DNA from: Rhizobium altiplani | GTDB lineage: Bacteria > Pseudomonadota > Alphaproteobacteria > Rhizobiales > Rhizobiaceae | Assembly: GCF_001542405.1 (NCBI RefSeq) | Contig: NZ_LNCD01000042.1 | Span: forward strand, 62,001-126,000 | Length of the DNA stretch: 64,000 bases | Reading direction: 5' to 3' | In this document: positions 37,691 to 46,384 of the stretch, piece by piece | How the letters are laid out: the number at the start of each line of letters is the position of its first letter | Numbering within the stretch: the first letter of the stretch is position 1 | Program-made: the position numbers and the translations under genes | Notes under the pieces: generated by a model | The model's database searches: none | The model's input: only the letters and a program-made list of their open reading frames with translations | What the model was told of the DNA's origin: nothing

Positions 37691-38248
37691 TACGGCGTGA
37701 TCAAATTGGCATGGTTCGTGATCGTCCTTCATTCGCAGACTGCCGCGCATCGAATGTGCGAAGACCTGGGACGGTGTCGACGGCAAGTGCCCCTGAGAGG
37801 AAAAGGGCGACATGCGGCGCAAATCGCCTCGCCGAGTCTAGCGCAGCGTGTCGACCGCCGCCCCGATTGCGATCAGGCCCTTGGCAAGGGCTTCCGGGGA
37901 ACGCTGGCCGCCAGGCCAGTCGAAGAACTGGATGCCTGCAAATCGCGAAGTTCTGCTTGAGGCAAGCAGAGGAACGCGTCCCTGTCAGGCGAGATTGGGA
38001 GGTACGGGCACTCGTCTGGATCCGGAAAAAAATTGAGCAACCGCTTCATGGGCGAGGCAGTTGCCACCCGGCCCTGCCCGTGGTCTCGGGCACTCGTTGG
38101 GGCGGAAGTGGCAAGTTCCTTTGTCCTCTGAATGACCGAGCCGTGTCGTCATCGGTTCCGCGCTCCCCGTTTCGTTCCACCAGGCAATGTGGGGCCGGGC
38201 TGCGTCCGAGCTTTGCAGCGCGACTGCGACCGAACGGCACAGGCGGAT
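37691..38248. other. Degenerate gene-free stretch
   Basis: No intact gene is supported. A minus-strand segment around 37850-37950 reads GIQFFDWPGGQRSPEALAKG and ends in a stop (IGAAVDTLR). It has protein-like composition but no start and no family I recognise; it is probably another gene remnant from the same decayed block. Confidence 0.45.
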
Positions 38249-38274
38249 AAACATATATTGCCAATACATCTTAT
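38249..38274. promoter_or_regulatory. Candidate NsrR operator upstream of hmp
   Basis: AAACATATATTGCCAATACATCTT lies about 47 bp before the hmp start. Its arms (AAACATATATT / AATACATCTT) approximate the AAGATGYATTT inverted-repeat form bound by NsrR. A similar word with the same TTGCC core lies upstream of nsrR (39577-39600). Inferred by comparison. Confidence 0.45.
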
Positions 38275-38320
38275 GATGGTTACGTGACCTGTGTCGACGG
38301 AACAAATTTTGGAGACCATG

Positions 38321-39532
38321 ATGACGCAAACATTGACCGAGGCCACGAAGGCAATTGTCCGCGCAACAGCGCCTGCCCTCGCAAGTCACGGGACCGAAAT
38401 CACGGCGGCCATGTATAAGCGGCTGTTTGAGAATGCCGAGGTCCGCAACCTGTTCAACCAGTCGAACCAGGGAGAAGGCGGGCGCCAGACGAAGGCGTTG
38501 GCGCAGGCGATCCTCGCTTACGCCCAGAACATTGACAACCTGGCCGTACTCACCTCCGCTGTTGAACGGATCGCCCAAAAACATGTCGGCCTGCACATCC
38601 GGCCCGAGCATTATCCCCATGTAGCGACGGCCCTCCTGAATGCGATCAAGGATGTCCTCGGCGAGGCGGCGACGGATGAAATCCTCAATGGATGGGGCGA
38701 GGCCTTCTGGTTTCTGGCCAATATTCTGATCGAACGTGAAGGACAGATTTATAATAGTCTTCAAGCGTCCGAAGGCGGCTGGAATGGATGGAGGCAGTTT
38801 GCCGTCGTGTCAAAGCGCCGGGAGAGCGACATCATCACATCGTTCGTGCTGCGACCGGTTGATGGCGGGGCGGTGATCAGTCATCGGCCTGGTCAGTATC
38901 TGACATTTCGGTTCGATATTCCGGGTCTTCCTCCGCAGCATCGAAACTACAGCATTTCTTCTGCGCCCAATGCCGAGAGCTACCGCATCTCGGTCAAGCG
39001 AGAGACGCATGGGCTGGTATCAAGGTTCCTTCATGATCAGGTTGAGGAAGGCGCGGTCATCGAGGTTGCCCCTCCTACGGGAGATTTCCATTTGCCGACT
39101 GGGCAGGAAAGGCCCGTCGTGTTGCTGAGCGGCGGTGTCGGTCTGACGCCGATGGTGAGCATGCTGGAGACCATTGCAAACGATGGACGCGACGTTCCCG
39201 TGCATTACGTCCATGGTGCCGAGAACGGTCGTGTCCATGCGATGGGATCGCACGTGCGCGATATTGCCAAGGACCGGGAGCATCTCAAGACGACAATTTT
39301 CTACGGAAGCCCGCATGCGCAGGATCTGAGGGGCGTTCACTTCGACCACGATGGCCTCATCACGGTTGAATGGCTGGCAAGGAACACGCCGATCGCAGAG
39401 GCTGACTTCTATCTCTGCGGCCCGCGGCCATTTCTCGCCGTCTTTGTGAACGGGCTCGCAAAGGCCGGTGTCCCGCAGGATCGTATTCACTACGAGTTCT
39501 TCGGTCCGGCCGACGAACTCGCTGCTGCATAG
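38321..39532 (+). CDS. hmp: Flavohemoprotein, nitric oxide dioxygenase
   Basis: This 403-aa enzyme turns NO plus O2 into nitrate. The globin domain (1-138) has the proximal His in KHVGLHIRPEHYPHV (87-101). The FAD domain has GQYLTFRFDIPG and HRNYSISSAPN. The NAD domain has VLLSGGVGLTPMVSML and FYLCGPRPFL. Length and order match Hmp. ATG 38318 and 38321 are both possible; GGAG spacing favours the second. It lies beside nsrR, its probable repressor. Confidence 0.96.
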   Translation: MTQTLTEATKAIVRATAPALASHGTEITAAMYKRLFENAEVRNLFNQSNQGEGGRQTKALAQAILAYAQNIDNLAVLTSAVERIAQKHVGLHIRPEHYPHVATALLNAIKDVLGEAATDEILNGWGEAFWFLANILIEREGQIYNSLQASEGGWNGWRQFAVVSKRRESDIITSFVLRPVDGGAVISHRPGQYLTFRFDIPGLPPQHRNYSISSAPNAESYRISVKRETHGLVSRFLHDQVEEGAVIEVAPPTGDFHLPTGQERPVVLLSGGVGLTPMVSMLETIANDGRDVPVHYVHGAENGRVHAMGSHVRDIAKDREHLKTTIFYGSPHAQDLRGVHFDHDGLITVEWLARNTPIAEADFYLCGPRPFLAVFVNGLAKAGVPQDRIHYEFFGPADELAAA

Positions 39533-39576
39533 GTTTTCGGAAATGCAAGGCGACCGGCGACGGCCGCCTTGCTATT

Positions 39577-39600
39577 TGATATACGTTGCCGATATCTTTT
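39577..39600. promoter_or_regulatory. Candidate NsrR operator upstream of nsrR
   Basis: TTGATATACGTTGCCGATATCTTT-type sequence, sharing ATA-n2-TTGCC-n-ATA with the hmp upstream site, lies 36 bp before the Rrf2 gene. It suggests autoregulation. A GCAAGGCG/CGCCTTGC hairpin just before it (39545-39572) may end hmp transcription. Confidence 0.4.
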
Positions 39601-39636
39601 GTGCGATTGCGCCGATTTTTCCGGGAGGATCTGGTG

Positions 39637-40104
39637 ATGCGTTTGACCGTTTACTCCGACTACGCGTTGCGGCTCATGATGTATCTTGCGCTCAGGGGAG
39701 AGCGGCTGTCGACGATTGCGGAAATCGCCGAAGCTTATGATATTTCAAAGGCGCATCTGATGAAGATCACCCACGAACTCGGGCAAAAGGGCCTGATCGA
39801 CACTGTACGAGGTCGTCACGGCGGCATGCGGCTCGCACGTGCCGTCGAACAGATCGGCGTCGGTGAGATCGTGCGGGCCTGCGAACCCGACTTTGCGATC
39901 GTGCCGTGCATGGAAAATGGTACCGAGATTGTCTGTGTCGTGCAGCCTGCGTGCGTATTGAAGAGGGCGCTCGCTTCGGCGGCTGCGGCATTTCTCGATG
40001 TGCTCGACGGCTACACGCTCGCCGACTTGACCCGGCCAGCCGTGCCATTGCGTCGTCTGCTTGCACTGCCGGAGCCGGGCACCCACGCAGGGCATCCGGC
40101 ATAA
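39637..40104 (+). CDS. nsrR: NsrR, Rrf2-family nitric-oxide-sensing repressor
   Basis: This 155-aa regulator begins MRLTVYSDYALRLMMYLAL with the Rrf2 winged helix (IAEIAEAYDISKAHLMKITH, GRHGGMRLARAVEQI). Three cysteines at about 91, 100 and 106 (IVPCMENGTEIVC, PACVLKRAL) are placed to bind an Fe-S cluster, as in NsrR. GGGAGG precedes the ATG. With hmp it forms the NO-defence pair. Confidence 0.9.
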   Translation: MRLTVYSDYALRLMMYLALRGERLSTIAEIAEAYDISKAHLMKITHELGQKGLIDTVRGRHGGMRLARAVEQIGVGEIVRACEPDFAIVPCMENGTEIVCVVQPACVLKRALASAAAAFLDVLDGYTLADLTRPAVPLRRLLALPEPGTHAGHPA

Positions 40105-40129
40105 AGGAGACGGTAGCGGAGCCGATGGC

Positions 40130-40867
40130 TTAGGTCGGGCGGGCGTGAATGGGTTCGGCGCGATGCCAGTTCTCCAGAATGCGGCCATCGGTGTGTGTCT
40201 GCTTGGCCCAGCGGATGCCGTTTGAGATGACCTTGTGGACGGTCCTGTCGTGGTAGATCGGGTAAGTCTCGTGTCCAGGGCTGAAGAAGAAGATGCGCCC
40301 GCGACCGCGCTGGAAGGTACAGCCGCTGCGAAAGACTTCGCCACCTGAATACCAGGAGATGAAGACAAGCTCGTCGGGCTGTGGAATGTCGAAGGGTTCG
40401 CCATACATCTCCGAGGCATTGACCTCGAAATAGGGAGGCAGTCCTTCGGCGATCGGGTGCGCGGGATTGACGACCCAGACCCGCTCGAGATCACCTTGCG
40501 GCGTTTCGCGCCAGGAGAGATTTGCGTTGGTGCCCATCAGCCGGCGAAACAGCTTGGAATGATGGCCGGAATGCAGGACGAGGAGGCCCATTCCCTTGAG
40601 CACCCGCTGCTGCACACGATCGATCAGCCCATCACTCACTTCCTCATGTGCCATATGCCCCCACCACAGCAGGACGTCGGTGTCATTGAGCAGGGAATCC
40701 GGTAGACCTTCATGCGGATCGTCGAGTGTGCCGCGGCGGATTTCGAAATCAGGATTGGCGATGCCGGCCGCGATCGCGCCGTCGATGCGATCGGGATAGA
40801 TGTCCTGGACCTCCTTGTGCAGCTGTTCGTGGCGGCCTTCGTTCCAGATGGTGACCTTGATTGTCAT
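40130..40867 (-). CDS. ThuA-family protein (trehalose utilisation type)
   Basis: This 245-aa protein has the ThuA glutamine-amidotransferase-like fold: TIKVTIWNEGRHEQLHKEVQ at the start, VLLWWGHMAHEEV, and GLLVLHSGHHSKLF in the middle. It ends the ABC operon (14 bp after the ATPase). In Sinorhizobium, ThuA and the Gfo/Idh protein ThuB take part in 3-keto-disaccharide handling beside a trehalose transporter. A Gfo/Idh gene is also nearby here (45360). Substrate uncertain. Confidence 0.88.
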   Translation of the reverse strand: MTIKVTIWNEGRHEQLHKEVQDIYPDRIDGAIAAGIANPDFEIRRGTLDDPHEGLPDSLLNDTDVLLWWGHMAHEEVSDGLIDRVQQRVLKGMGLLVLHSGHHSKLFRRLMGTNANLSWRETPQGDLERVWVVNPAHPIAEGLPPYFEVNASEMYGEPFDIPQPDELVFISWYSGGEVFRSGCTFQRGRGRIFFFSPGHETYPIYHDRTVHKVISNGIRWAKQTHTDGRILENWHRAEPIHARPT

Positions 40868-40880
40868 GGTATCCTCGATG

Positions 40881-41966
40881 TTAGGAAACTTGAGCCGGAC
40901 GGATGACCCGGCCGGCGGAATCGAACAGGTGGCAGGCGGAAGGATCGGCCGCGAGCGATACGCGGTCGCCCGGTCTGAGCGCGATGTCACCTTCAGCGCG
41001 GACAACGATTGACTGTTCCGGTGTGCCGACGGTCATGTAGGTTTCGACGCCGAGACGTTCGACAATCATGACTTCTGCCGAATGATCGCTCTGCTTGCCT
41101 GCCGCGATCTTCAGGTGCTCCGGCCGGATGCCGAGGGTTGCCGGACCCTGCGGGACAACCCCGCTGGGGTCGGGCAGATCGAGCGATAGACCGAGCGGGC
41201 CCTGGGCATGCAGCATGCCGGCGACCGGCCTCGTGATTGACACCGGAATGGTGTTCATCTTCGGAGAGCCGATGAAGGTGGCGACGAACTCGTTGTCAGG
41301 CTGATGGTATAGCGTCATTGGTGCCCCCTGCTGGGCAACCACACCCTTGTTGAGGACGACGATGCGGTCGGCCATGGTCATGGCCTCGACCTGATCATGG
41401 GTCACATAGACGACCGTCGCCTTGAGTTCGCGATGCAGGCGTTGCAGTTCGGCTCGCATCTGGACACGCAACGCGGAATCAAGATTGGACAAGGGTTCGT
41501 CGAAAAGGATCAGCGACGGTTTCTTGATGATGGCGCGGCCGATGGCGACGCGCTGCCGCTGACCGCCGGACAGGGCGGCCGGGCGACGGTTGAGATAGTC
41601 CGTCAGCTGCAGGATTTCGGCGACAGCTTCGACCTGCCGGCGGATTTCCGCTGCCGGTACCTTCTTCAGGCTGAGCGAAAAGCCGATATTCTCGGCAACA
41701 GTCATATGCGGATAGAGCGCGTAGGACTGGAAGACCATGGCAATGCCGCGCTTGTCGGGTGGGACATCGTTGATGCGCTTGCCATTGAGAATGAGATCGC
41801 CGTCGTCGATTCCCTCAAGTCCGGCGATCATTCGCAGCAGGGTGGATTTGCCGCAGCCCGATGGGCCGACGAATACCGCGAATTCTCCGTCTTCTACGGT
41901 GATATCGACACCTTTGATGACCTCCAATGCACCGTAGAATTTGCGAACGTTTCTGAGATTGATCAT
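40881..41966 (-). CDS. Carbohydrate ABC transporter ATP-binding protein
   Basis: This 361-aa CUT1 ATPase has Walker [10 protein letters not shown] at about 34-42, LSGGQRQR, Walker B LILFDEP, YVTHDQ and a TOBE tail (ATLGIRPEHLKIAAG). The start MINLRNVRKF is the normal one for the family; the longer upstream frame runs into the permease gene. It powers the permeases at 41986 and 42899. Confidence 0.93.
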   Translation of the reverse strand: MINLRNVRKFYGALEVIKGVDITVEDGEFAVFVGPSGCGKSTLLRMIAGLEGIDDGDLILNGKRINDVPPDKRGIAMVFQSYALYPHMTVAENIGFSLSLKKVPAAEIRRQVEAVAEILQLTDYLNRRPAALSGGQRQRVAIGRAIIKKPSLILFDEPLSNLDSALRVQMRAELQRLHRELKATVVYVTHDQVEAMTMADRIVVLNKGVVAQQGAPMTLYHQPDNEFVATFIGSPKMNTIPVSITRPVAGMLHAQGPLGLSLDLPDPSGVVPQGPATLGIRPEHLKIAAGKQSDHSAEVMIVERLGVETYMTVGTPEQSIVVRAEGDIALRPGDRVSLAADPSACHLFDSAGRVIRPAQVS

Positions 41967-41985
41967 CGTGGAGCTCTTTCTGGGG

Positions 41986-42897
41986 TCACCCTTTGACGCC
42001 GCCGGCAAATGTCTGCACGAGGAAGCGGCGGGCAAAGCCGAAGGCGATCACGGCGGGCAGGAGATAGATGAAGGCGAGCGCGGCCAGCAGGCCGTAGTCA
42101 ATCTCATTGATGCGAAGGAATGCGCGGAACAGACCAAGCGGAAGTGTCTGCAATTCCGGTGAAGAGAGAAAGATCAGCGGCAGCAGGAAATCGCCCCAGG
42201 CCGACATGAATGCAAAGAGCCCTGCGGCAGCAAGGCCCGGCAGTGCCAGCGGGATGAGCACGCGGCGGATGCGCTGTAGGAGGGTTGCTCCGTCCATCAG
42301 TGCCGCCTCCTCATAGTCGCGCGGCAGGCCGTCGAAGAAGGTCTTCATGATCCACAGCGCCAGTGGCAACTGCATTGTCGCAAGAACAAGGATCAGCCCG
42401 AGATAGCCGTCGATGAAACCGGTCCAGCGCATGATTGGGCGGGCGTATTCTCCGAAGATCGGTCGCAGGATCGCGCCTTCGGCATTGTTCAAGGTCAGCA
42501 GGAACTTGTAGAGCGGAACGACGAGCGCCGTCGGTGGCAGGACGCGGATCAACAAGATGGCGTAAAGGAAGGGCAGCTTCCACCACGCCCTGGTGCGCGA
42601 GAGAGCATAGCCACCGAGACCGGCCAGCACCATGACAAGCACAGTTGCGCCGCCGACCACGAAAAGCGAGTTGAACAGCCATTTTGCGCCGTCTTCCTTG
42701 GTGAAGACGCGCAGGTAGTTGGCGAAGCTCCATTGCTCGGGCCAGCGAAGGAACAGTTGGGCGTTGCCATCGAAGGATGCGAGAAGCACCCAGAAGAAGG
42801 GAACGGCGCAGAAGATCGAGATCAGCGACAGCGTTGCATAGGCAAGCATATCCGACCGGGTCTTGTTGGCATTCTCGCTCGGGGAAATCACAGCCAT
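41986..42897 (-). CDS. Carbohydrate ABC transporter permease (MalG type)
   Basis: This 303-aa membrane permease has an EAA loop YEEAALMDGATLLQRIRRVLIP and a C-terminal FARRFLVQTFAGGVKG tail. The start MAVISPSENA with GAGG upstream follows the previous stop by 1 nt. It pairs with the permease at 42899. Confidence 0.92.
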   Translation of the reverse strand: MAVISPSENANKTRSDMLAYATLSLISIFCAVPFFWVLLASFDGNAQLFLRWPEQWSFANYLRVFTKEDGAKWLFNSLFVVGGATVLVMVLAGLGGYALSRTRAWWKLPFLYAILLIRVLPPTALVVPLYKFLLTLNNAEGAILRPIFGEYARPIMRWTGFIDGYLGLILVLATMQLPLALWIMKTFFDGLPRDYEEAALMDGATLLQRIRRVLIPLALPGLAAAGLFAFMSAWGDFLLPLIFLSSPELQTLPLGLFRAFLRINEIDYGLLAALAFIYLLPAVIAFGFARRFLVQTFAGGVKG

Positions 42898-42898
42898 G

Positions 42899-43786
42899 TC
42901 AAACCTCAACCTTCATGGCCCTGACATAGCCGATGCCAAGGACCAAAGAGATCAGCAGTGCGACGACGGCCACCGCCGCGCCATAGCCGAGCTGGAACGC
43001 CGTGAAGGACTGGTTGTAGATGTAGATGCTGATCAGCTCCGTCGCTCCGCCCGGACCGCCACGGGTCAGCGCATAGACGAGACCGAAGACCGCGATGGTC
43101 GAAACGGCCGAAATCAGCATGTAGAGCAGGATTGTCGGCATCATCAGAGGCAGCGTGATGCGGCGAAACATCTGCCAAGGGGTTGCGCCATCCATCCTGG
43201 CAGCTTCGTAAATCTCGTGAGGGATGGTGCTGAGACCAGCGGTTAAAAGGATCATCGCCGTGGCAATCCCCCGCCAGGTGTTGACGACGATGACCATCGA
43301 AAGCGGAAAAACCTGCAGCCAGTCGGCCGGTGTCACACCGAAGAAGCTGACGATCCGACTGAGCGTTGCCTGCTCTCCTCCTGCCAGCATGGAGATCCAC
43401 ATGAAGCCGGCAACCACCTCGGGCGCAGCATTGGGCAGAAGAATGATCGAGGAGAAGAGCCGCCGAAAATGGATGCGGCGACGAAGCGCCATCGCCGAAA
43501 CCAGACCGAGCACGAACTGGCCGATCACCGCCGAGCCGACGACAAACAAGAAGGTGACAATGAGGGCGTTCCAGAATTTCGCGTCGTTGAACAGCCTCGT
43601 ATAATTGCGAATGCCGACAAAGCGCGGCCGCAGCGCGGCGGCACCCGTCAAGGCTTCATTGGTGAAGCTCAGGTAGACGGAGTAAAGCGCGGGATAGATC
43701 ACGAAGGCCAGAAGCAGCGCAAGTGACGGCAACAGGATCAGAAGAAGCTGCCGTTCGGCGCGCTTTTCGTGGGCGTTTCTGGCCAT
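42899..43786 (-). CDS. Carbohydrate ABC transporter permease (MalF type)
   Basis: This 295-aa permease starts MARNAHEKRAERQLLLILLP and has about six spans, an EAA loop IYEAARMDGATPWQMFRRIT, and the TRGGPGGATELISIYIY motif common to CUT1 MalF-like permeases. It lies 84 bp after the binding-protein gene. Confidence 0.92.
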   Translation of the reverse strand: MARNAHEKRAERQLLLILLPSLALLLAFVIYPALYSVYLSFTNEALTGAAALRPRFVGIRNYTRLFNDAKFWNALIVTFLFVVGSAVIGQFVLGLVSAMALRRRIHFRRLFSSIILLPNAAPEVVAGFMWISMLAGGEQATLSRIVSFFGVTPADWLQVFPLSMVIVVNTWRGIATAMILLTAGLSTIPHEIYEAARMDGATPWQMFRRITLPLMMPTILLYMLISAVSTIAVFGLVYALTRGGPGGATELISIYIYNQSFTAFQLGYGAAVAVVALLISLVLGIGYVRAMKVEV

Positions 43787-43870
43787 GGAAAGCTCGATAG
43801 CTCGTTCGAAAGGAAGTTTGGAGACGCGGGCAGGCCCGCGTCTCCGTCATATCGGTCGGTACGTTCCTAC

Positions 43871-45163
43871 TTACTTTACCGCATCGTCTCCCAGCGTTTC
43901 CTTGACGTAGTCGACAAGGATCTTCTGGGCACCGGCAGCGTCGGTTTCCTTGCGCAGCAGCGCTTCGGTGGCGCGCGCGACACCTTCGGAAACCGTGCCG
44001 AAGCCGGAAGCCTGTTTGAGGAAAGTGCCATTTTCCGCTGCGGCGTGGATCGCAACAAGCTCGGTCAGCTTCTGGAAGTCGGCATTCTTGGCTGCATCCT
44101 TGCTGGACGGGATGTTACCGATGCGGGCGGCATAGGAAACCTGCGTCTCGACCGAACCGATATCCATCAGCGCCTTCTTCGCAAGTTCTACATTGGCCGA
44201 CTTGGCGTTGACCGCCCATGGAGCTGCGAGGTTGGCAAGAACATACTGGCCGCTCGTTTGTCCCGGGACCGTCCAGGTTCCGACAACCTTTGTGACCTCG
44301 GGAATCGGGTTCTTGCTTTCGCGACCCCAGTCGAAGATGTAGCACCAGGAACCACAGGTCGTTGCAGCAAGTTTGCCGGCCGGGAACATCTGGTACTTCG
44401 GCACGACCCAGGGCTCCGGTCCAAGCAGCGGCTGCGTCGGCATCAGGTCATTGTCGATCAGTTGCTTGTAGACGTTAAAGACATCCTTGACGCCCTCGCC
44501 GTTCAGGTCGAGCTTGCCATCGGCATCGACGAGCTGCGGCGTCTTTGAGCCGACGATGAGGTGCTGGAAACCCTCGTCGAACGCACCACTTCCCCAGGAC
44601 ACGCCAGCCGGAAAGAGCAGGCCGTATGCGCCAGTCTTCTTCTTGATTTCAGCTGCGCGATCGAGAAGGTCCTTCCAGCTCTTCGGCTGTTCCGTCGAAA
44701 TGCCGGCTTTGTCAAGAACATCCTTGCGATAGTAGATTTCCTGGATGCCAAGCATGAATGGCATCACGTAGGTTTCGCCATCCGGGCTGACTGCCAGCTT
44801 CTTGGCGACGTCGTAGAAATTAGCATAGCCGTCCCAGGCCTTGATTTCCTTGGTCACCGGCGCCAGGTAGCCAGCCGCGACCATATCGGCAACGGCGGCC
44901 GTCGTCGGGATGGAGAAGAGATCCGGCGCGTTGCCGGCGCCAAGTTCGGTCAAAAGCTTCGTCAGGTAGTCCTTGTCAGGGGCCGGGTATTCGATGACCT
45001 CGACGGTGACGCCATACTTCTTCTCGATCTGCTCGACCGTCGACTTCATGGCGTCGATGCCAGCCTGACCGTGATTGGCAATTCGGATTGTTTCGGCATG
45101 TGCCAGCGTCGAAACGGCGCTGAGCAGAATGGCGCACAGGCCACCAATGACCGTCTTCTTCAA
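43871..45163 (-). CDS. Extracellular sugar-binding protein (TTG start)
   Basis: This 430-aa binding protein has a Sec signal (KKTVIGGLCAILLSAVSTLA, HA|ETIRI). The frame has an ATG only far upstream at 45265. A TTG at 45163 with GGGAGGA at ideal spacing and a perfect signal peptide right after it is the convincing start. It is a CUT1 receptor (NAPDLFSIPTTAAVADMVAA) and first gene of the ABC operon ending in ThuA. Its promoter region faces the Gfo/Idh-LacI pair. Confidence 0.9.
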   Translation of the reverse strand: MKKTVIGGLCAILLSAVSTLAHAETIRIANHGQAGIDAMKSTVEQIEKKYGVTVEVIEYPAPDKDYLTKLLTELGAGNAPDLFSIPTTAAVADMVAAGYLAPVTKEIKAWDGYANFYDVAKKLAVSPDGETYVMPFMLGIQEIYYRKDVLDKAGISTEQPKSWKDLLDRAAEIKKKTGAYGLLFPAGVSWGSGAFDEGFQHLIVGSKTPQLVDADGKLDLNGEGVKDVFNVYKQLIDNDLMPTQPLLGPEPWVVPKYQMFPAGKLAATTCGSWCYIFDWGRESKNPIPEVTKVVGTWTVPGQTSGQYVLANLAAPWAVNAKSANVELAKKALMDIGSVETQVSYAARIGNIPSSKDAAKNADFQKLTELVAIHAAAENGTFLKQASGFGTVSEGVARATEALLRKETDAAGAQKILVDYVKETLGDDAVK

Positions 45164-45321
45164 CGGAAGTCCTCCCTTTTGGTACGCGGCGCCCTCCAGC
45201 ACCACTGCGAAAATGTACACGCATTCCCATCGCTGGCAAGACGGTTTTTGCGTAGCTTCGGCCATTGAAGTTAAGATATTGAATCAACATGATTTAATAA
45301 GCCTTGTTTCAATGTTTGGTT

Positions 45322-45339
45322 TGTGTAACCGTATACACA
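45322..45339. promoter_or_regulatory. Candidate LacI-type operator
   Basis: TGTGTA-ACCGTA-TACACA is an 18-bp inverted repeat between the divergent ABC and Gfo/Idh genes, 20 bp ahead of the latter's start. A half-like word TGTACAC lies nearer the ABC gene (about 45214). The LacI regulator at 46385 is the probable binder (inference). Confidence 0.5.
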
Positions 45340-45359
45340 CTGAACTTGGGAGGGTCTTC

Positions 45360-46367
45360 ATGTCACGGAAATTGCGGCTTGGCGTCATCGGCGCAGGCCT
45401 GAAAGCGGCTGAGTACGCGGCGAGCTGGGCGCGCATGTCCGAGATCGAATTTGTTGCGCTTGCCGATACGGTCCCTTCCTCCCGCCAGCGTCTGATTGAC
45501 GTCTGCATTGCCGCTGGGGCATCGACGCCTGAGAGTTTCGAGGATTATCGCGAGATGCTGGCTTCCTGCCGGGACGAGCTGGACATCATCTACGTTTCCA
45601 CGCCGCATGCATTTCACGGCGAGCAGGCAACGGCTGTCGCGCAAGCCGGGCTCGACCTCTTCCTTGAAAAGCCGATGGTAACAACGGTTGCAGAAGCTGA
45701 GCGACTGATTGCGGCCCAGAAGAAAAGCGGAGTAACGATCGTAACAGCGTTTCAGGGGGGGCTTTCGCCCCTGGTGATCGATACCCGCAAACGGGCGATT
45801 GCCGGCGAATTCGGCGATCTGATCGCGATATCGGGAATGATCTGGGAAAGCTGGTCCGACAACTATGAGGGCCATTGGAAGCAGCAGCCGAAGATCTCGG
45901 GCGGCGGCTTCATGTTCGACACTGGCGCGCACATGATGAACACCGTTTGCCTCCTCGCCAATTCCGATTTCGAGAGCGTCTCGGCCTACATGAACAATCG
46001 TGGCAAGGAGGTCGACATCGCGACAGCGGTTTCGGCGCGCCTCAAGAATGGTGCGCTGGCCACTCTGACGGCGGCCGGAGAAGGTCCTCCTGGCTGCGCC
46101 TCCCACATCACCTTCTTCTATTCGAAGGCGATTGTTCGCATCGACGCCTGGGGCGGATGGCGCGAGATCACCCACGGGCGAACCAGTGGGCCGCGCGAGG
46201 AAGCGGAAATTCTTGGCAATCCGATGAAAAACTTCCTCGCCATTCGCGAAGGGACGATGGAAAATACTGGCTCCGTCGAGATGGGCCTGCGATTCGCGAG
46301 GCTCTGGGATGCAATCAAGGAATCGGCCGCGGCAGACGGGACACCTGTCAGGATAGCCGCGCCATAG
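45360..46367 (+). CDS. Gfo/Idh/MocA-family sugar oxidoreductase
   Basis: This 335-aa NAD(P)-dependent dehydrogenase has a Rossmann start (RLGVIGAGLKAAEYA), YVSTPHAFHG and the EKP motif (DLFLEKPMVTT) with the catalytic Lys, then a C-terminal domain with DTGAHMMNTVC. It is divergent from the ABC operon and 17 bp before the LacI gene. It may work with ThuA on the imported sugar, as ThuB does. Confidence 0.92.
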   Translation: MSRKLRLGVIGAGLKAAEYAASWARMSEIEFVALADTVPSSRQRLIDVCIAAGASTPESFEDYREMLASCRDELDIIYVSTPHAFHGEQATAVAQAGLDLFLEKPMVTTVAEAERLIAAQKKSGVTIVTAFQGGLSPLVIDTRKRAIAGEFGDLIAISGMIWESWSDNYEGHWKQQPKISGGGFMFDTGAHMMNTVCLLANSDFESVSAYMNNRGKEVDIATAVSARLKNGALATLTAAGEGPPGCASHITFFYSKAIVRIDAWGGWREITHGRTSGPREEAEILGNPMKNFLAIREGTMENTGSVEMGLRFARLWDAIKESAAADGTPVRIAAP

Positions 46368-46384
46368 GCGTGTGGAATGTCTCA

